A DNA stretch of 64,000 nucleotides from Lycorma delicatula (GCF_047948215.1 NC_134467.1:35741020-35805019), one strand, 5' to 3'; shown: positions 35,060-46,588, counted from the first letter of the stretch. Numbers and translations are program-made. Notes: generated from the letters alone by a model not told the origin.

Positions 35060-35544
35060 ACAGCGGTCCATCTTTGTTATTTCTACTACATTTCATTACT
35101 TTTGTTTTGTTCTTGTTTATTTTCATGCGATAGTTCTTGCGTAGTACTTCATCTATGCCGTTCATTGTTTCTTCTAAATCCTATTTACTCTCGGCTAGAA
35201 TTACTATATCATCAGCAAATCGAAGCATCTTTATCTTTTCACCTTGTACTGTTAATCCGAATCTAAATTGTTCTTTAACATCATTAACTGCTAGTTCCAT
35301 GTAAAGATTAAAAAGTAACGGAGATAGGGAATATCCTTGTCGGACTCCCTTTCTTATTACGGCTTCTTTCTTATGTTCTTCAATTATTACTGTTGCTGTT
35401 TGGTTCCTGTACATGTTAGCAATTGTTCTTCTATCTCTGTATTTGAACCCTAATCTTTTTTAAATGCTGATCATTTTATTCCAGTCTACGTTATTGAATG
35501 CCTTTTCTAGGTCTATAAACGCCAAGTATGTTGGTTTGTTTTTC
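35060..35544 (-). pseudogene. RTE-type LINE internal fragment (RTE copy 7)
   Basis: Minus strand, from the RT segment KNKPTYLAFIDLEKAF (35544) through RKGVRQGYSLSPLLFNLYME and the intact LRFADDIVILAE to KVMKCSRNNKDGP (35065). Neither end is a natural LINE end: there is no A-tail, and the 3' side abuts mariner copy M2b. A shift near 35460 and a TAA interrupt it. Probably placed here by rearrangement rather than direct insertion. Confidence 0.88.
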
Positions 35545-35870
35545 ATGTAAATATACTGATCTGAAACAATAACTTCAAGAATTTGGTTATTCATGGTTTT
35601 GATCGTTCTTGAAAAGGGATTCGGGAAACGGCATCGGAAACGAAAAGTTAGTCTTCTTAAGCAAAAGAGCGAAAGAGTATTTAATTTTTTTTTTTTTTAA
35701 TTACACTTCTTGAATAGCAACTATGCCTGAGGAAATTATAATAAATAAAATTCTAAAAATATTAAAGTTATATTCTTACGTGCATTTCGTGAAGGATTAA
35801 AATAACGTAAGGTACAATAAATATGTAAATAGTGTTTTATATATAATCTATTTTTCTATCTTTCTTATTA

Positions 35871-35920
<50 letters not shown>

Positions 35921-36363
35921 GATAGATAAGCTCTAACCGATTAAGTTTACCCATTTTCCTACTTTCAAACGATCTTAAATGAATACGGGAAATGGGGAAC
36001 TAATGACATCTTACAACGTGATTGCAATTCTAATAAAGCGATATGGATTTTAACCTAAAGCTATAACGTCTCAAAACTGTAGGTGTTTTATCCTAGCTTT
36101 GTTTATATTATATATTAACCTGCTTCTCGTCGACCTCCTTTTCAGCATACAAAATTTCTAAGTTTATGTTTAAATCTATTTAATTTTATGTTTATTTTTA
36201 CTCATTTTCAGAAATGATATGATATTATATTCCACAATCTAGTTTTAATTATTCTTTTTTTCTTTCTTAAACATTACGAATTTAAAACATTCCTAATGGA
36301 ACCGAGCTGAAAAACAAATTTAATTTATCAAAAGATTTGTTGTATTTCAATATGATTTTTTTT
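35545..36363. other. Intergenic with (TA)n tract
   Basis: Holds a (TA)n microsatellite at 35873-35919; otherwise AT-rich without recognised features. Confidence 0.6.
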
Positions 36364-36478
36364 AACCTTCGAGACCACTGTTAGGTATTACTTCATACGA
36401 TGAAATGAATGATCATTTTTGTAGAGTGTGAAAACGCCATGCGTGACTGGGATTCGAACCTGGGACCTATATTTCAGT
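36364..36478 (-). mobile_element. SINE1 copy, head-truncated
   Basis: The plus strand reads GACCACTGTTAGGTATTACT, the body, then a T-arm complement GGGATTCGAACCTGGGACCT. The D-arm part is missing, the sequence departing at about 36470. Confidence 0.8.
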
Positions 36479-36785
36479 ATGATAGATTCGTAAAATCTCC
36501 CTACTATATAAAAAGACAATACCACTTTCGTCTGTTCCCAATAACTGCTACAACTACTGAACTGATTATTACGAAAGTTCAAATGTAGTTTTCTTATGAC
36601 CCCCAGAATGTTTACCTAAGTTTAAATCTCATCAACTGCATCACGATATAAATCATAAATAAAAAAAGCATGAATAAATTAACTAGAACTTCTTTTACTA
36701 AATTTAATATTATTATCTACAAAGAATGAGTTGTATTGTATTATTATTGTAATTTATGTATAAACATGTTAAAATTAAATGGAAT

Positions 36786-36818
<33 letters not shown>

Positions 36819-36821
36819 AAA

Positions 36822-38150
36822 CTAATCCGGAAAACTACAGAGGCATATCTCTCCTGGATTGCACATACAAAATCCTGTCAAGAATCATATACAACCGATG
36901 CAAAGATCAACATGAACTGGAAATTGGGGAGTACAAAGGAGGATTTAGGTCATATAGAAGTTGCCCGGAGCAAATAATATCCCTAAAACTCCTAATGGAC
37001 TTATACAAAAGACGAAAAAACAACTAATAATCATCACCTTCGTCGACTTTAAAAGGGCCTATGATTGTATACACCGACCATCCATGCTGAATATTCTGAG
37101 AAACCTGGGCCTTCACTGGGCCTAAACTCGTAAACATGATAAAATTAACTTTAACCAATACCCAGTCCAGCGTGAAATTCAGAGGTGAACTCTCTCGACC
37201 CTTCTACAGAAACACTGGATTGAGGCAAGGAGACGGCCTCTCACCACTCCTTTTTAACTGCGCCCTTGAATTTGTCATGAGAAAATGGTATGAAATAAAT
37301 CCCAAAAATATAAAAATGGGTACTAAGAAAAACTCCATCACACTAAATTGTCTGGGATTTGCAGATGACCTCGCTCTTTTAGCAAATAATTTTCAAGAAG
37401 CAAAAACACAAATCATGAGCCTTCAAAACATAGCACAAAAGATAGGGCTTCATATCTCTTTCGAAAAAATGGAACTAATGGCCATAGATCTTCTGGTAAT
37501 AGAGCACATTATGGTAACCAATCAGAAAATTATAGTAAAGCAATTTAAATATCTAGGGGAAATAATAACTTATAATTTAAATAAAAAAGTGACATGGCAA
37601 AACAGGACAAATAAAATTATTAAATTCCAATAATTAACTTGGTCAACATATAACAAAAAATGCCTTTCAACTAACACAAAACTTAAACATTATAAAACTG
37701 CAGTTCAGCCAGAAGTCACCTACGGAAGCGAGACCCTTTTCATAATCACTCAGAAAAACCGAATCGATAAAATTCTGAAAATAGAGAGGAGAATTGTCAG
37801 AACGTGTATCGATAAAAAACACCAAATAGAAGGCCGATGGTGGATTGTGCCAAATGAGGTGGTGTATCGAGAAATAGAGCCTGTTACTGATACTATGCGG
37901 AAAAAAGAATCTCTTTTTTTGGTCATCTCATAAGAACACCGGAAACAAGACCGTCAAGAAATATCATTGAAAGCTCTGGTTCCAAAAATTAGAATTAGGA
38001 TGGATCAAAGAAATTAGAGAAGATATGAAAGAATTGGGAATTTCCCTGACCGACCTGTGTTCAAGGAAGGAAACTAACCTTCCTTGAACACAATAAAAAT
38101 AGAGAAGTCGGCTTTAAAATCAATAAATCGCTAAGGAAGATATATGATTG
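36822..38150 (+). pseudogene. Non-LTR retrotransposon RT region, broken (clade uncertain)
   Basis: NPENYRGISLLDCTYKILSR starts at about 36824, after a (TA)n tract, and continues GGFRSYRSCPEQIISLKLL. A shift near 37020 is followed by motif A FVDFKRAYDCIHRP with its Asp residues. Frame 37136-37633 gives RQGDGLSPLLFNCALEFVM, the active site LGFADDLALLA, and FKYLGEIITYN. Beyond a TAA at 37631 the tail is readable to about 38150 (AVQPEVTYGSETL, KIERRIVRTCIDKK, VPNEVVYREIEP). No endonuclease and no A-tail are seen. Different from the RTE family; I cannot fix its clade by eye. Confidence 0.8.
38056..38092. repeat. Inverted repeat, 15-bp perfect arms, 7-nt loop
   Basis: TGTGTTCAAGGAAGG at 38056-38070 pairs with its exact complement at 38078-38092 around AAACTAA. 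It lies in the 3' part of the LINE relic, whose coding frame passes through the left arm. Confidence 0.95.
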
Positions 38151-38210
38151 AAAATTGTTCTAATTTTAATTATTGTTTACCATATTTGATTTGACCCAAA
38201 TGTTTTGCCC

Positions 38211-38262
38211 CTCTCTCATTCTCTCTCTCTCTCTCTCTCACTCTCTCTTTCTCTCTTTTCTG
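38211..38262. repeat. (CT)n microsatellite
   Basis: Imperfect CT-dinucleotide tract directly adjoining the 3' end of the following SINE2. Confidence 0.9.
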
Positions 38263-38265
38263 CTT

Positions 38266-38538
38266 ATCCTCCAGAACCACCGTAAGGTATTTCTTCAGAG
38301 GGTGAAAAATGAGGATGATATGTGTGCATGTGAATGAATTGTATTCTTGTACAGTCTCAGGTTGACCACTCCTGAGAAGTGTATTTAATTGAACCGCCAA
38401 AGAACAACGGTATTCACTATCTAGTATTCAAATCCATAAAAAATTTACTACCTTTACTAGGATTTGAACCTTAGAAATCTCGACTTCGAAATCAGCTGCG
38501 ATGACGAATTATCCATTTGGCTACCACGGTGGGCTCAT
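38266..38538 (-). mobile_element. SINE2 copy, best preserved head
   Basis: On the minus strand: GCCCACCGTGGTAGCCAAAT (A-box region), then GGTTCAAATCCTAGTAAA (B box, GGTTCAAATCC), the body GATTTGAATACTAGATAGTG, ACTGTACAAGA, and the 3' domain ending TTACGGTGGTTCTGGAGG. The internal polymerase III boxes identify a tRNA-derived SINE. Confidence 0.85.
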
Positions 38539-38867
38539 GTGTATTTCCTATATGTGTATGTAATTGTAACTACAAGGACAAAAAAATCATATATACGATT
38601 CTAAATGAATAATCGATAGTATTTTCAGTATCGATTTTTCTTTATCGAAAATAGTTACTTTAAGATATCCTACGATACTGAATGAATGAATTTAAAAAAA
38701 ATAAATAGTAAAATTTATTTTATAATTATTATTGCTGTTTTTATATATTATTTATAAATATTTAAGAAAAAATCTCATGATTTTTTTTATTCAATATGTT
38801 CAATCATGTAAGCAGGTTCTTTCTTTTTGCTCTTATTTGTTTTATTTTTTGAGTTCGTGATTTTCAT

Positions 38868-39612
38868 CCCCCCCTGGACCCGGAGGCCAACAAAGCATTA
38901 TCACAGCTCCAGGGGGTGCCACTACCTCAAGCTACCTCGTCGTGAAATATAGTTCTCATCAGGTAGCCGAGACTCGATCTTTAAGTAATGCGCCATTCCT
39001 CTAGTGAGGGGATCCCAAAGGAATCCCCAAATCGGGACTCAGTTTTTACCCCACGCTTAAAGTGAGGAATCCCAAAAGGATTCCCTCCACCGGGACTACA
39101 GTCTTAATTTACCTCACAATACGAAGTTCCAAGAAAATCCCAGGGGAATCCCCGCCCAATCATTGGCAGATGGATACTTAAGCGGCCCAACTATCCTGGA
39201 CGAGGCTGTCTAAACTCAGGTCTTCTCCAAGACACAGACGACGGGTCTCATTTGACGGAGCTAGCCCTGTAGCGATGTCCCTCAAAGAGTGACCCCGAAA
39301 ATTACACAGCGAACACTTAGCCTCTGTCAGACAATCCGCTCGAAGACGTCCTGCAACCCCACAGGTGAAACAATGACCTCGTTTATCGGGACCGCTGCAG
39401 GACCCAGCCAGCACCGACAATAACGTTCCTCCGTGGAGCTCCTCAGAACTCGGCAAGACACCCACCCAACGTGGATGCGGCCTTCCTTCAGCAGTTTGTC
39501 GGCCAGCAGCGGAGGTACCACCACTGTAACCACTTTTGTATCCCCAAGCGAGGACCATAAGGAGAGGACATCAATCGTAACTGATTCCCCCGCCGTCTTC
39601 TGTATATCACAC
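38868..39612 (-). mobile_element. R1-like LINE: gag-like ORF end joined directly to 3' UTR
   Basis: Minus strand. A gag-like C-terminus (39610-39178) is followed at once by a GC-rich 3' UTR (39177-38868) and an A-rich tail (AAAAAATAAAA). No ORF2 lies between them. The 3' UTR resembles 18240-18450. AAATAAGA(A)GC occurs on both sides (about 39612 and 38856), a possible TSD, although Rep-C itself carries similar words. Either an internally deleted LINE or a gag-only derivative. Confidence 0.6.
39178..39610 (-). pseudogene. LINE ORF1 (gag-like) C-terminus with zinc knuckles
   Basis: The frame 39533-39327 gives VVPPLLADKLLKEGRIHVGW then VSCRVLR, a conserved block before the knuckles in R1-type ORF1 proteins. 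A shift near 39430 leads to the frame with CSGPDKRGHCFTCGVAGRLR, then ADCLTEAKCSLCNFRGHS. The second knuckle should be C-x2-C-x4-H-x4-C, but Arg stands at the His position (CGVAGRLRADC); the third keeps C-x2-C-x4-H. It stops at 39178 after SLVQDSWAA. RNA-binding role known for the family; this copy is broken. Confidence 0.7.
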
Positions 39613-39718
39613 AGCTTCTTATTTATTGTTTATAAACATTAAAAAAAAAAAAAATCATATGATTTTTTGACAGGAAGTATGTTCGATCATATAAACATGT
39701 TCTCAGCTAAAGGGGTAG

Positions 39719-41029
39719 GATACACAGTTTGACACACATATAAATGCCCTTTAGTAGGGTAGGATTTTCATGACTGAAAATTCAATTATTTAGATGAATG
39801 GGATTTTTTATAAAAAAAAAAAGGTTTTTTTTAATCATTTTTGATGGTTCATCTACATTTCAAGTAGTGACCATTATTAAAAATTCTATGAGGTACCATT
39901 CGAGCAGTCATTTTTTTTTTTGTTTTGTTAAATTAACGATTTTTATCAACTGAACTCTAAATACAATATAATTTTTTAAGAAAAAAAAACGCCATTTTCT
40001 AAAGAAGGTTCAATTAAATTCAAATATTTTTATTAAGAATTTTGATCTTTTTTCCTCAAATATACTACAATTTTTTTTTTTTTAAGATTATAATATCATT
40101 TGATTAAGAAAAATCAAATCAAAACCAAATTTTATTGTTGAACATTTTAATCCTATTTTTTTTTTTGCAATTTACGTCAAAATTTTGTAAAATTAAATCA
40201 TTATAATTTAAAAATAATATGGCACATTTTAAATAATAATTTACTAAACGCAGTCAGGAAAGTAATCCTAATAATTCATGATTAATAATTCAAAATAAAT
40301 TTTGTCCTTTTTTTTTAAGGCATTTATAGAAGAAAGAAAAGGATCGAATCATCTCATCTAGAAAATATAAGAAGTTTAGAAATATTTATAAAAGTATTAT
40401 CAAAATTAATGTTAAGATCTTTTCTGCATAATATTCTTGCTTTTAAGTTTCAAACGATTCGGCTTTACTTCCAATCAGATTTATTAAAAGATGCTTTTAT
40501 TTTATAGTAATAACGTTTAGAAAAATAATACAAATTTAAACTAATAATTTCCCTAGGGAAAAATAATACTAAACATATTTATATTATTTACAATATAAAA
40601 TATTAAAATAAATAAAATTAATTGCCTTATTAAATTACTAGTTACAACCAGCATTAGTATAATACTCGTAAGACTATGTATTTAATCAATAAAGTTAGAT
40701 AATTAATTTGAAATTGGTAATATAACAATATTATCCATAAAGCAACTTGTCCTGACTGACTGATACATTCATCAATGCCAAACAAACACTATTGAAGATA
40801 AATTGATAAAAATTTGTATAAATGTACTTACGGTGTAAGTGCACATTATAATAGGATTTTTAAAATTCCGAGTTTAAAGGTTAAAATTAAGTTAAAGTAT
40901 ACATTTTTTTATTCAATTTCTCGGTAACAAATGAAGATATCAACTTGGTGTCAGTAATTTTAATATAAACATCTAAAAAGTTATTTCTAGATTTTTTTGA
41001 AATTCAATCTGTAAAGGGGTGATGAAAAA
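39719..41029. other. Intergenic, no gene recognised
   Basis: Long AT-rich stretch dominated by A and T runs; no frame or motif recognised. Confidence 0.6.
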
Positions 41030-41140
41030 AAAAAATCCTCTACTGACAACACAGTTGCAGGATTTTCCCGTCACGTGCATTTTTTCTTATGCACTGCTTA
41101 AACACACAACTTAATTTAAAATATTCATTTTTTTTTCTTT
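41030..41140 (-). repeat. Rep-B fragment
   Basis: Minus-strand match to the right end of Rep-B (ACAACACAGTTGCAGGATTT on the plus strand, then GCACTGCTTA and ACACAACTTAATT). It directly adjoins a SINE1. Confidence 0.65.
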
Positions 41141-41141
41141 T

Positions 41142-41290
41142 AGTCTCCGGGATAACCATTAGGTATTGCTTTCAGAGGAGGAAATGAAATTATAATTTTG
41201 TAGCGAGTAAAAATGCCGTGCCTGATCGGAATCGAACCCGGGATCTCCAGATGAGAGGCCGAGACGCTACCCACTCGCACCACGGAGGCG
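41142..41290 (-). mobile_element. SINE1 copy, nearly complete
   Basis: Minus strand: tRNA-like head (CCTCCGTGGTGCGAGTGGGT, B box GGTTCGATTCC), body, and the full 3' shared domain (CTCTGAAAGCAATACCTAAT then CCCGGAGAC). Confidence 0.88.
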
Positions 41291-42469
41291 TATCCTATCT
41301 TCACCACACCTGTTAATCATCCTTCTTCTTCCTTGACTCCTTTTTTCTCATAATTATATTTGTATATCAAAACATCAGGTTTTATTGAATTGTATTTTTA
41401 AAAATAATTTTCTTTGTATTCGATGATGAATGTAGTCAATTATTTTGTGTTATGTATAGACCATCATTTATTATTCCTTATCTTTTTTTTATTATCCCGT
41501 TCCTTAGTTATATTTTTATGGATATATTTTTCAAATCCTCATAAAATCTAACTTAAGGCTAACGATGAAAAAAAATATAATCTCTTCTTGTTATCTAATG
41601 ATTCCTAGTACCAGCATAGGAAAAGAAAATGATTTCCTTCAATAAAAATAACTGTAATTTTTTTCGGATAAAATCGATCTTTTCTAACGAAAAACCAATA
41701 AATTCTTTAAATAAAAATTTCAGCGAAATAGTTCAAAAAGATATTTTGATAATTTCCCAGGAAGTAAACATTTTTATAATACTTAATTACACATAAAAGT
41801 ATGTAATATTTCCTAGTTGTGTAATAAAAATATTGTTCTGTTATAGTGATGCTGAACTTTCAATTGTTACTGGAGAAAATGATCAATAAAATTTCTCCGT
41901 GTATTGCTTGTTTTTATTATTAAGTCAAATATTATTAGGAAAGAATGTACTGAAACAAACCTATTAAAACATAAATACCAGATGCAGATGTCAATGAAGA
42001 ATCTGATAAAATAATTTCGAACAAACATTTGTTATTATTATTATTATTGCTATTCTCTCAATTATTAATTAATTTCTAACAAAGTTATATCTCTAACTTC
42101 TAATTCCGCTACTTATTGTAAATTAATATAATAATTTATTTATATCATGATTTGGCGGTTTTATTGAATATTTTGTTTTTTTTTAATTATTAATAAATTT
42201 TGGTTTCCCACCATTTTGGGAGTCTTATATGAGATTTAAAAATTGTTAATTATATATTTTATGGATTTTAGTAAATTTTACATTAGTATATTTGAACCAA
42301 CTTGATAGCTTATACCGTTACTGCATAAAATTATTATAAAATTTCAATTTTAGCAGCCATTTTTAGGTGAACCAGTAGGCCGATTCCGGCCATTTGTATA
42401 TTTTTTTAATCATCTAACGATTCTTAATCCAAAAATAAAAATTCGAGACAAAAAGTGTTCGCACATATA
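41291..42469. other. Intergenic, no gene recognised
   Basis: AT-rich; nothing recognised. Confidence 0.55.
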
Positions 42470-43431
42470 CAGAGTGTCCCATATAAAACGCAACCCATCA
42501 ATCACTCATCCATGAAATTTCAAAAGTCAAGCTTACTCCCTTACTCGTTACTGAAATGGACTAGTCCAACATCTGAACATCACGGCGACGCAGTAACTAC
42601 CGATTGTAACAAAAATGCAATCATAACGTTCAGTGTATTGCTAGAGACAAGATGGTGTTTTCGCTAGATGAACGTGTTTTCATTGTTGACTCGTACTCAG
42701 TACGAAATCAGTGGTTGCAGTGCAAGATTTGTTTCGCCGTAAGTACCCAGATAAACCAGCTCCTAACAAAATATCAGTATTAAGATTAATTGCAAAATTT
42801 AGAGAGACCGGTTCTATTAATAACAAGGAACACAAAAGATCTGCGTCAGTGTTGAATACAGATACAGCCGCTGAAATCAAAGGATGATTACTCGCCTCGT
42901 CAAATAAATCGATCAGACGTTTGTCTGCTGAAATTAATTTGTCTAAATCAACTGTTCATCGAGAGACTTAACAATTACAATTACGACCTTATCGCATTCA
43001 AACGGTTCATCGACTTCTTGAGCCCGACAAAGAAAAACGGCTACAATATTTTCAACGGTTCCGTCGATTTCTGCGTGAGGGAATTAACGTTATGGATTCG
43101 TTATTTTTCACAGATGAAGCACGGTTTCATTCGGATGGCTACGTAAACAGCCAAAACAGTAGAATTTGGAGTGCTGAAAATCCCCACGTTTATCACGAAA
43201 AACAATTACACGCGCAGAAGTCGGGCGTGTGGCGCGCGATATTGCGGAAGAAAATAATCGGTCCTATTTTTTTCGAGTACGTCATTAATACAGAACGATA
43301 TCAGGATATTTTATTTCAGTTCATCGCACTCTTGGAAGAGGAAGACAGACACTGCCGGCTACAACATGACGGTGCGACATTGCACTACGAGGTTCAACTT
43401 CTGATTTCGTCGAGGAATTCTTTGGTAATCG
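42470..43431 (+). pseudogene. Mariner-type transposon M2 (copy c), 3' end missing
   Basis: The left TIR CAGAGTGTCCCATATAAAAC starts at 42470 after TA; no right TIR exists. The transposase relic starts at ATG 42652 (MVFSLDERVFIVDSY). A one-base deletion after GACTCGTAC shifts the frame at once, TGA replaces Asp in EIKG*LLAS, and TAA follows near 42967. The frame 43092-43430 keeps the first acidic motif (FFTDEARFHSDGYVNSQNS) and the second (LQHDGATLHYE). Homology stops at 43431 before the third Asp, so the loss of the 3' part is an end-deletion. Confidence 0.9.
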
Positions 43432-43530
43432 TGTATATATTGAATTCCATAACAAACTGTTCATTCGTTGAAAAGTACTGCCAGAGTTAATTTTTGTGGT
43501 AATTATTTTTACAGATATTAATATAAAAAA

Positions 43531-43698
43531 TGCGATAGAAGGCTTGGTGAATTATAGAAAAGGAAAAGGAAGAAATTTCAAATGATGGATGGTATTGTGG
43601 AAAAGGGAAAATATGTTGAAACAAAAGATAGAACAAGGTGGAGAGGAGGAGCCGTAATAGGAGTTGCCCTAATGGCAGAACATTGTGAATGAATGAAT
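43531..43698 (+). pseudogene. 3' end of a second RTE-like LINE (RTE-L2 copy 1)
   Basis: Reads AIEGLVNYRKGKGR, then FKMMDGIVEKGKYVETKDRT and RWRGGAVIGVALMAEHC, with one shift. This is the C-terminal signature of a widespread endonuclease-RT LINE group. It ends in GAATGAATGAAT rather than an A-run. The same 3' end is at 47991-48180 on the minus strand. 5'-truncated. Confidence 0.6.
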
Positions 43699-45074
43699 AT
43701 AAAGAACATGAACATCCCCTTCTCTCTAACTCTCTCCCTCACTCTTGCTCTAAGTATATATATATGCAAATATCTTTAGTATATTAATACGCAAAACATT
43801 CCTGTTTGATAAATCTACTTGAATATAACATTATGAACTGTAGAAAATATATTCTAATTATATATTTTAAAGCTTAAATAAAAAGAAAATATAAAAACTG
43901 GACAAAATGAACAAAAACGTTTTGTATAATAAATATCTAAAAGCTGGTGTTAATGGAGAATAATAAAACAAACTTTTCGAACCTTAAGTCTTTACGCAGA
44001 AAAAAGAGCACAGTAAAATGTATCATAACTCTTGGCAACGCCGCTGTAGAGTGATTGGCCCGTTCTGTTATACCAGTTACCGAAACTCCACCTTAAATGT
44101 ACTTCTAAGCTGCCGCGGATATGTATAATTTTAAATGCCAAACATTGTAGGCTATTGTTTAATTACTTATAGATATTAAGAAAACTTAAATAAAAAAACC
44201 TTTCAACATAAAACACTTTAGTTTTATACATAGTATTAAACTATCGTCCATTTTATAGATATAATAAAATTACGAATGTTGCGAAGATAATGTACAGTAA
44301 ATTCAAATAATACTAGGAACCTAAATAAAATTATTTTATGTCTTGTACTTGAAAAAGTCATAACGTTTACTCGGTCTAGAAGTTTTTGTTATGGAATGAG
44401 AAGAAATGTGACGGATGACGGAGGAAGTAATGGTAGAGTGTATAGGGAGAATTATAATATTGGGATGGTGGGAGTAGAAAGAGGGGTTGGTACAGCTTCC
44501 TCTACTATTAAACTGACTGTAGAGGAAAAAGTACAGTTATATAAGATAAGCTCTTCAAGAGCAACATTATTATAAGGAATATAGGAATGTACATTTCATA
44601 CTTGAAAATGTTTTTTCAGATGATAAAAGTATACTTTTTCAGCAACTTTTTTCATGATGATGTAAAACTTTTAAGTTGAATTGGAATCGTATTTCGTCAC
44701 CGTACTCAGTATATAGAAATACAAAAAAATAACAATCATACAGACACATATAGAAGTTCATATTCGATATCGTTCTATGAACTTGGTTCATATAGGCTAT
44801 ATGTCAACTTTATGGGTAAAATATATATATATATATAATTTTTACAGTTATAGATTATATAAAACTTGCTTCAAAACTTTTAACGGACACATATAACATT
44901 TTATTGATAGAATTTTAAAAAATACGACACTGATAAAACAATTGATGTATTTTACTATAACTTTACAAAATATTAAAATGGTATTTCATGCCTAGAAATG
45001 ATTTATAAAAGTTTTATATTTTATGCTTTATTTAAAACATTATTTAAAATAATGTTTTAAGTATAATAAAAAAA
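43699..45074. other. Intergenic, no gene recognised
   Basis: No recognised gene. Non-AT-biased patches at 44030-44120 and 44390-44530 match nothing I know. Confidence 0.5.
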
Positions 45075-45390
45075 TCGTTATGTATAAAAATGTTAAGTTC
45101 GTTTGTGTACGCTTCAAAAACTCAAAATGTTCTGCACCGATTGAGCTCAAATTTTAGCACGATATATAACCCGCCTCAATGATTGTTTTTATCAATTTTT
45201 CGCAACAATCACATACCGCAACCACGAGAAAACAGTTTTTTTAACGTTCAGTTGTGTACCAGTGACCGCGCCATCTGCCGGAAGCGAGGGGAACACTCGC
45301 CATACTAGCTAACGACAACCGCAGTCACATGTGAAACAATACCTGTTCCCAATTACATTATTTATTAACAAAAAAAAAAAAAAAAGTATC

Positions 45391-45434
<44 letters not shown>

Positions 45435-46588
45435 TGCATCTGATTCAGATTATTATACAATCTGAATTGTATTGTATTCACTTTAATTGAGGTACTTTTG
45501 TGTAATCTTGTCGTGATTGAGCTGCGCCTTTCACCAAGCTCTGAATTTATTAGAAAACGACCAACAGTGGGATATATGTATTAATGACGCGTGCAACACT
45601 GCACATCCAAACCAAATTCGCGCATTATTCACAATTATATTGACCGCTTCCTTCCTTTCATCTCCAACAGAGTTATGGGAAAGATATCGATCGCATATGG
45701 CTGAAGATATTTTGCATAGAGTACGCCTAGAAAATACCAATATGACCGTGGAATTTACAGAAGGCATTTACAACGAAGCATTGATAAATATTGAAGACAA
45801 GTGCTTAGCTATTGCAAATAACGTTCTTAGTCAATTGGGAATGCAAGCATCCACCCGAGCTGCGATTGCTTCATTTGATGTGGATTTACGCCGCGAACAG
45901 AGTTACAACATTGGTGATCTTCAGTCATATGTCCAATCAAACATTCCCAAATTAACGCGTGAACAGAAAGGCATTTATTATCGCATAATGCAAATGATAA
46001 ATGTTGGAGTTCGGGGGACCTTCTTTTTGGATGCGCCAGGAGGAACTGGGAAAACATTCCTCATTAGATTGATTCTAGCAACGGTTCGATAAAAAAATGA
46101 CAATTATCCTGTTGCGGAATATTAATCGGCCAAAACTCTGCAACGGCACGCGACTTGCAGTTAAGAAATTGATGAATAACGTAGTGGAAGCAACGATTTT
46201 AACAGGGCCTTTCAAAGGTGAAGATGTCCTCATTCCTCGGATACCCATAATCCCGACCGATACACCATTTTAATTTAAAAGGTTGCAATTCCCAATTCGA
46301 TTGGCATTTGCAATCACAATCGATAAAGCTCAAGGTCAATCTTTAGAATTGTGTGGTTTAGATTAAGATGCGGATTGCTTCTCACACGGGCAACTGTATG
46401 TTGCGTGTTCCCGAGTCGGCAAACCAGATAGCCTTTATATCTACGCAGACAGTGGAAAAACAAAAAATATTGTATATCCACAAATATTGCAAAATTAAAC
46501 TTCTATGAAACGTATGCTTTGTTTTGTTTCTCATTTCTCATCCATGCAACCACAATGTGCCACAGCGAAGCGTGGCGGGTAGAGCTAG
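45075..46588 (+). mobile_element. Helitron, internally deleted, both ends visible
   Basis: It starts with TC after an A (A|TCGTTATGTATAAAAATG), a common Helitron left end, followed by the usual GTTCGTTTGTGTACGC. It ends in CTAG|T at 46588, preceded by a hairpin (GCCAC...GTGGC around 46559-46576) and GGGTAGAG. Insertion between A and T without TSD is as expected. Length 1514 bp, far short of autonomous elements. It contains only remnants of the helicase gene and an A-run of 41 at 45392-45432. Confidence 0.88.
45517..46497 (+). pseudogene. Helitron PIF1-like helicase relic
   Basis: The first frame (45517-46089) begins within the helicase: FHQALNLLENDQQWDICIND, then TREQKGIYYRIMQMI and the Walker A loop DAPGGTGKTF. 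It ends at TAA 46090. The middle of the helicase is gone. From about 46113 a second part gives GPFKGEDVLIPRIPIIPTD and RLQFPIRLAFAITIDKAQGQ, then QLYVACSRVGKPDSLYIY to QILQN, with two in-frame stops (after TDTPF and CGLD). No Rep nuclease domain is present, so the element could not move on its own. Confidence 0.88.

Larger units (their letters stand above)
38550..39718 (-). repeat. Rep-C copy split by a LINE
   Basis: The outer parts (38550-38866 and 39612-39718) match the Rep-C unit at 29626-30020 in reverse orientation, including ACTATCGATTATTCATTTAG and the two CATGAT(T/C)GAACATA units. The middle is the GC-rich LINE segment 38868-39612. Confidence 0.65.

Noticed and set aside
45360..45432. 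Long A-run as the tail of a retrotransposed gene
   Set aside because: It sits inside the Helitron, upstream of the helicase relic. No retrocopy or TSD is associated with it.
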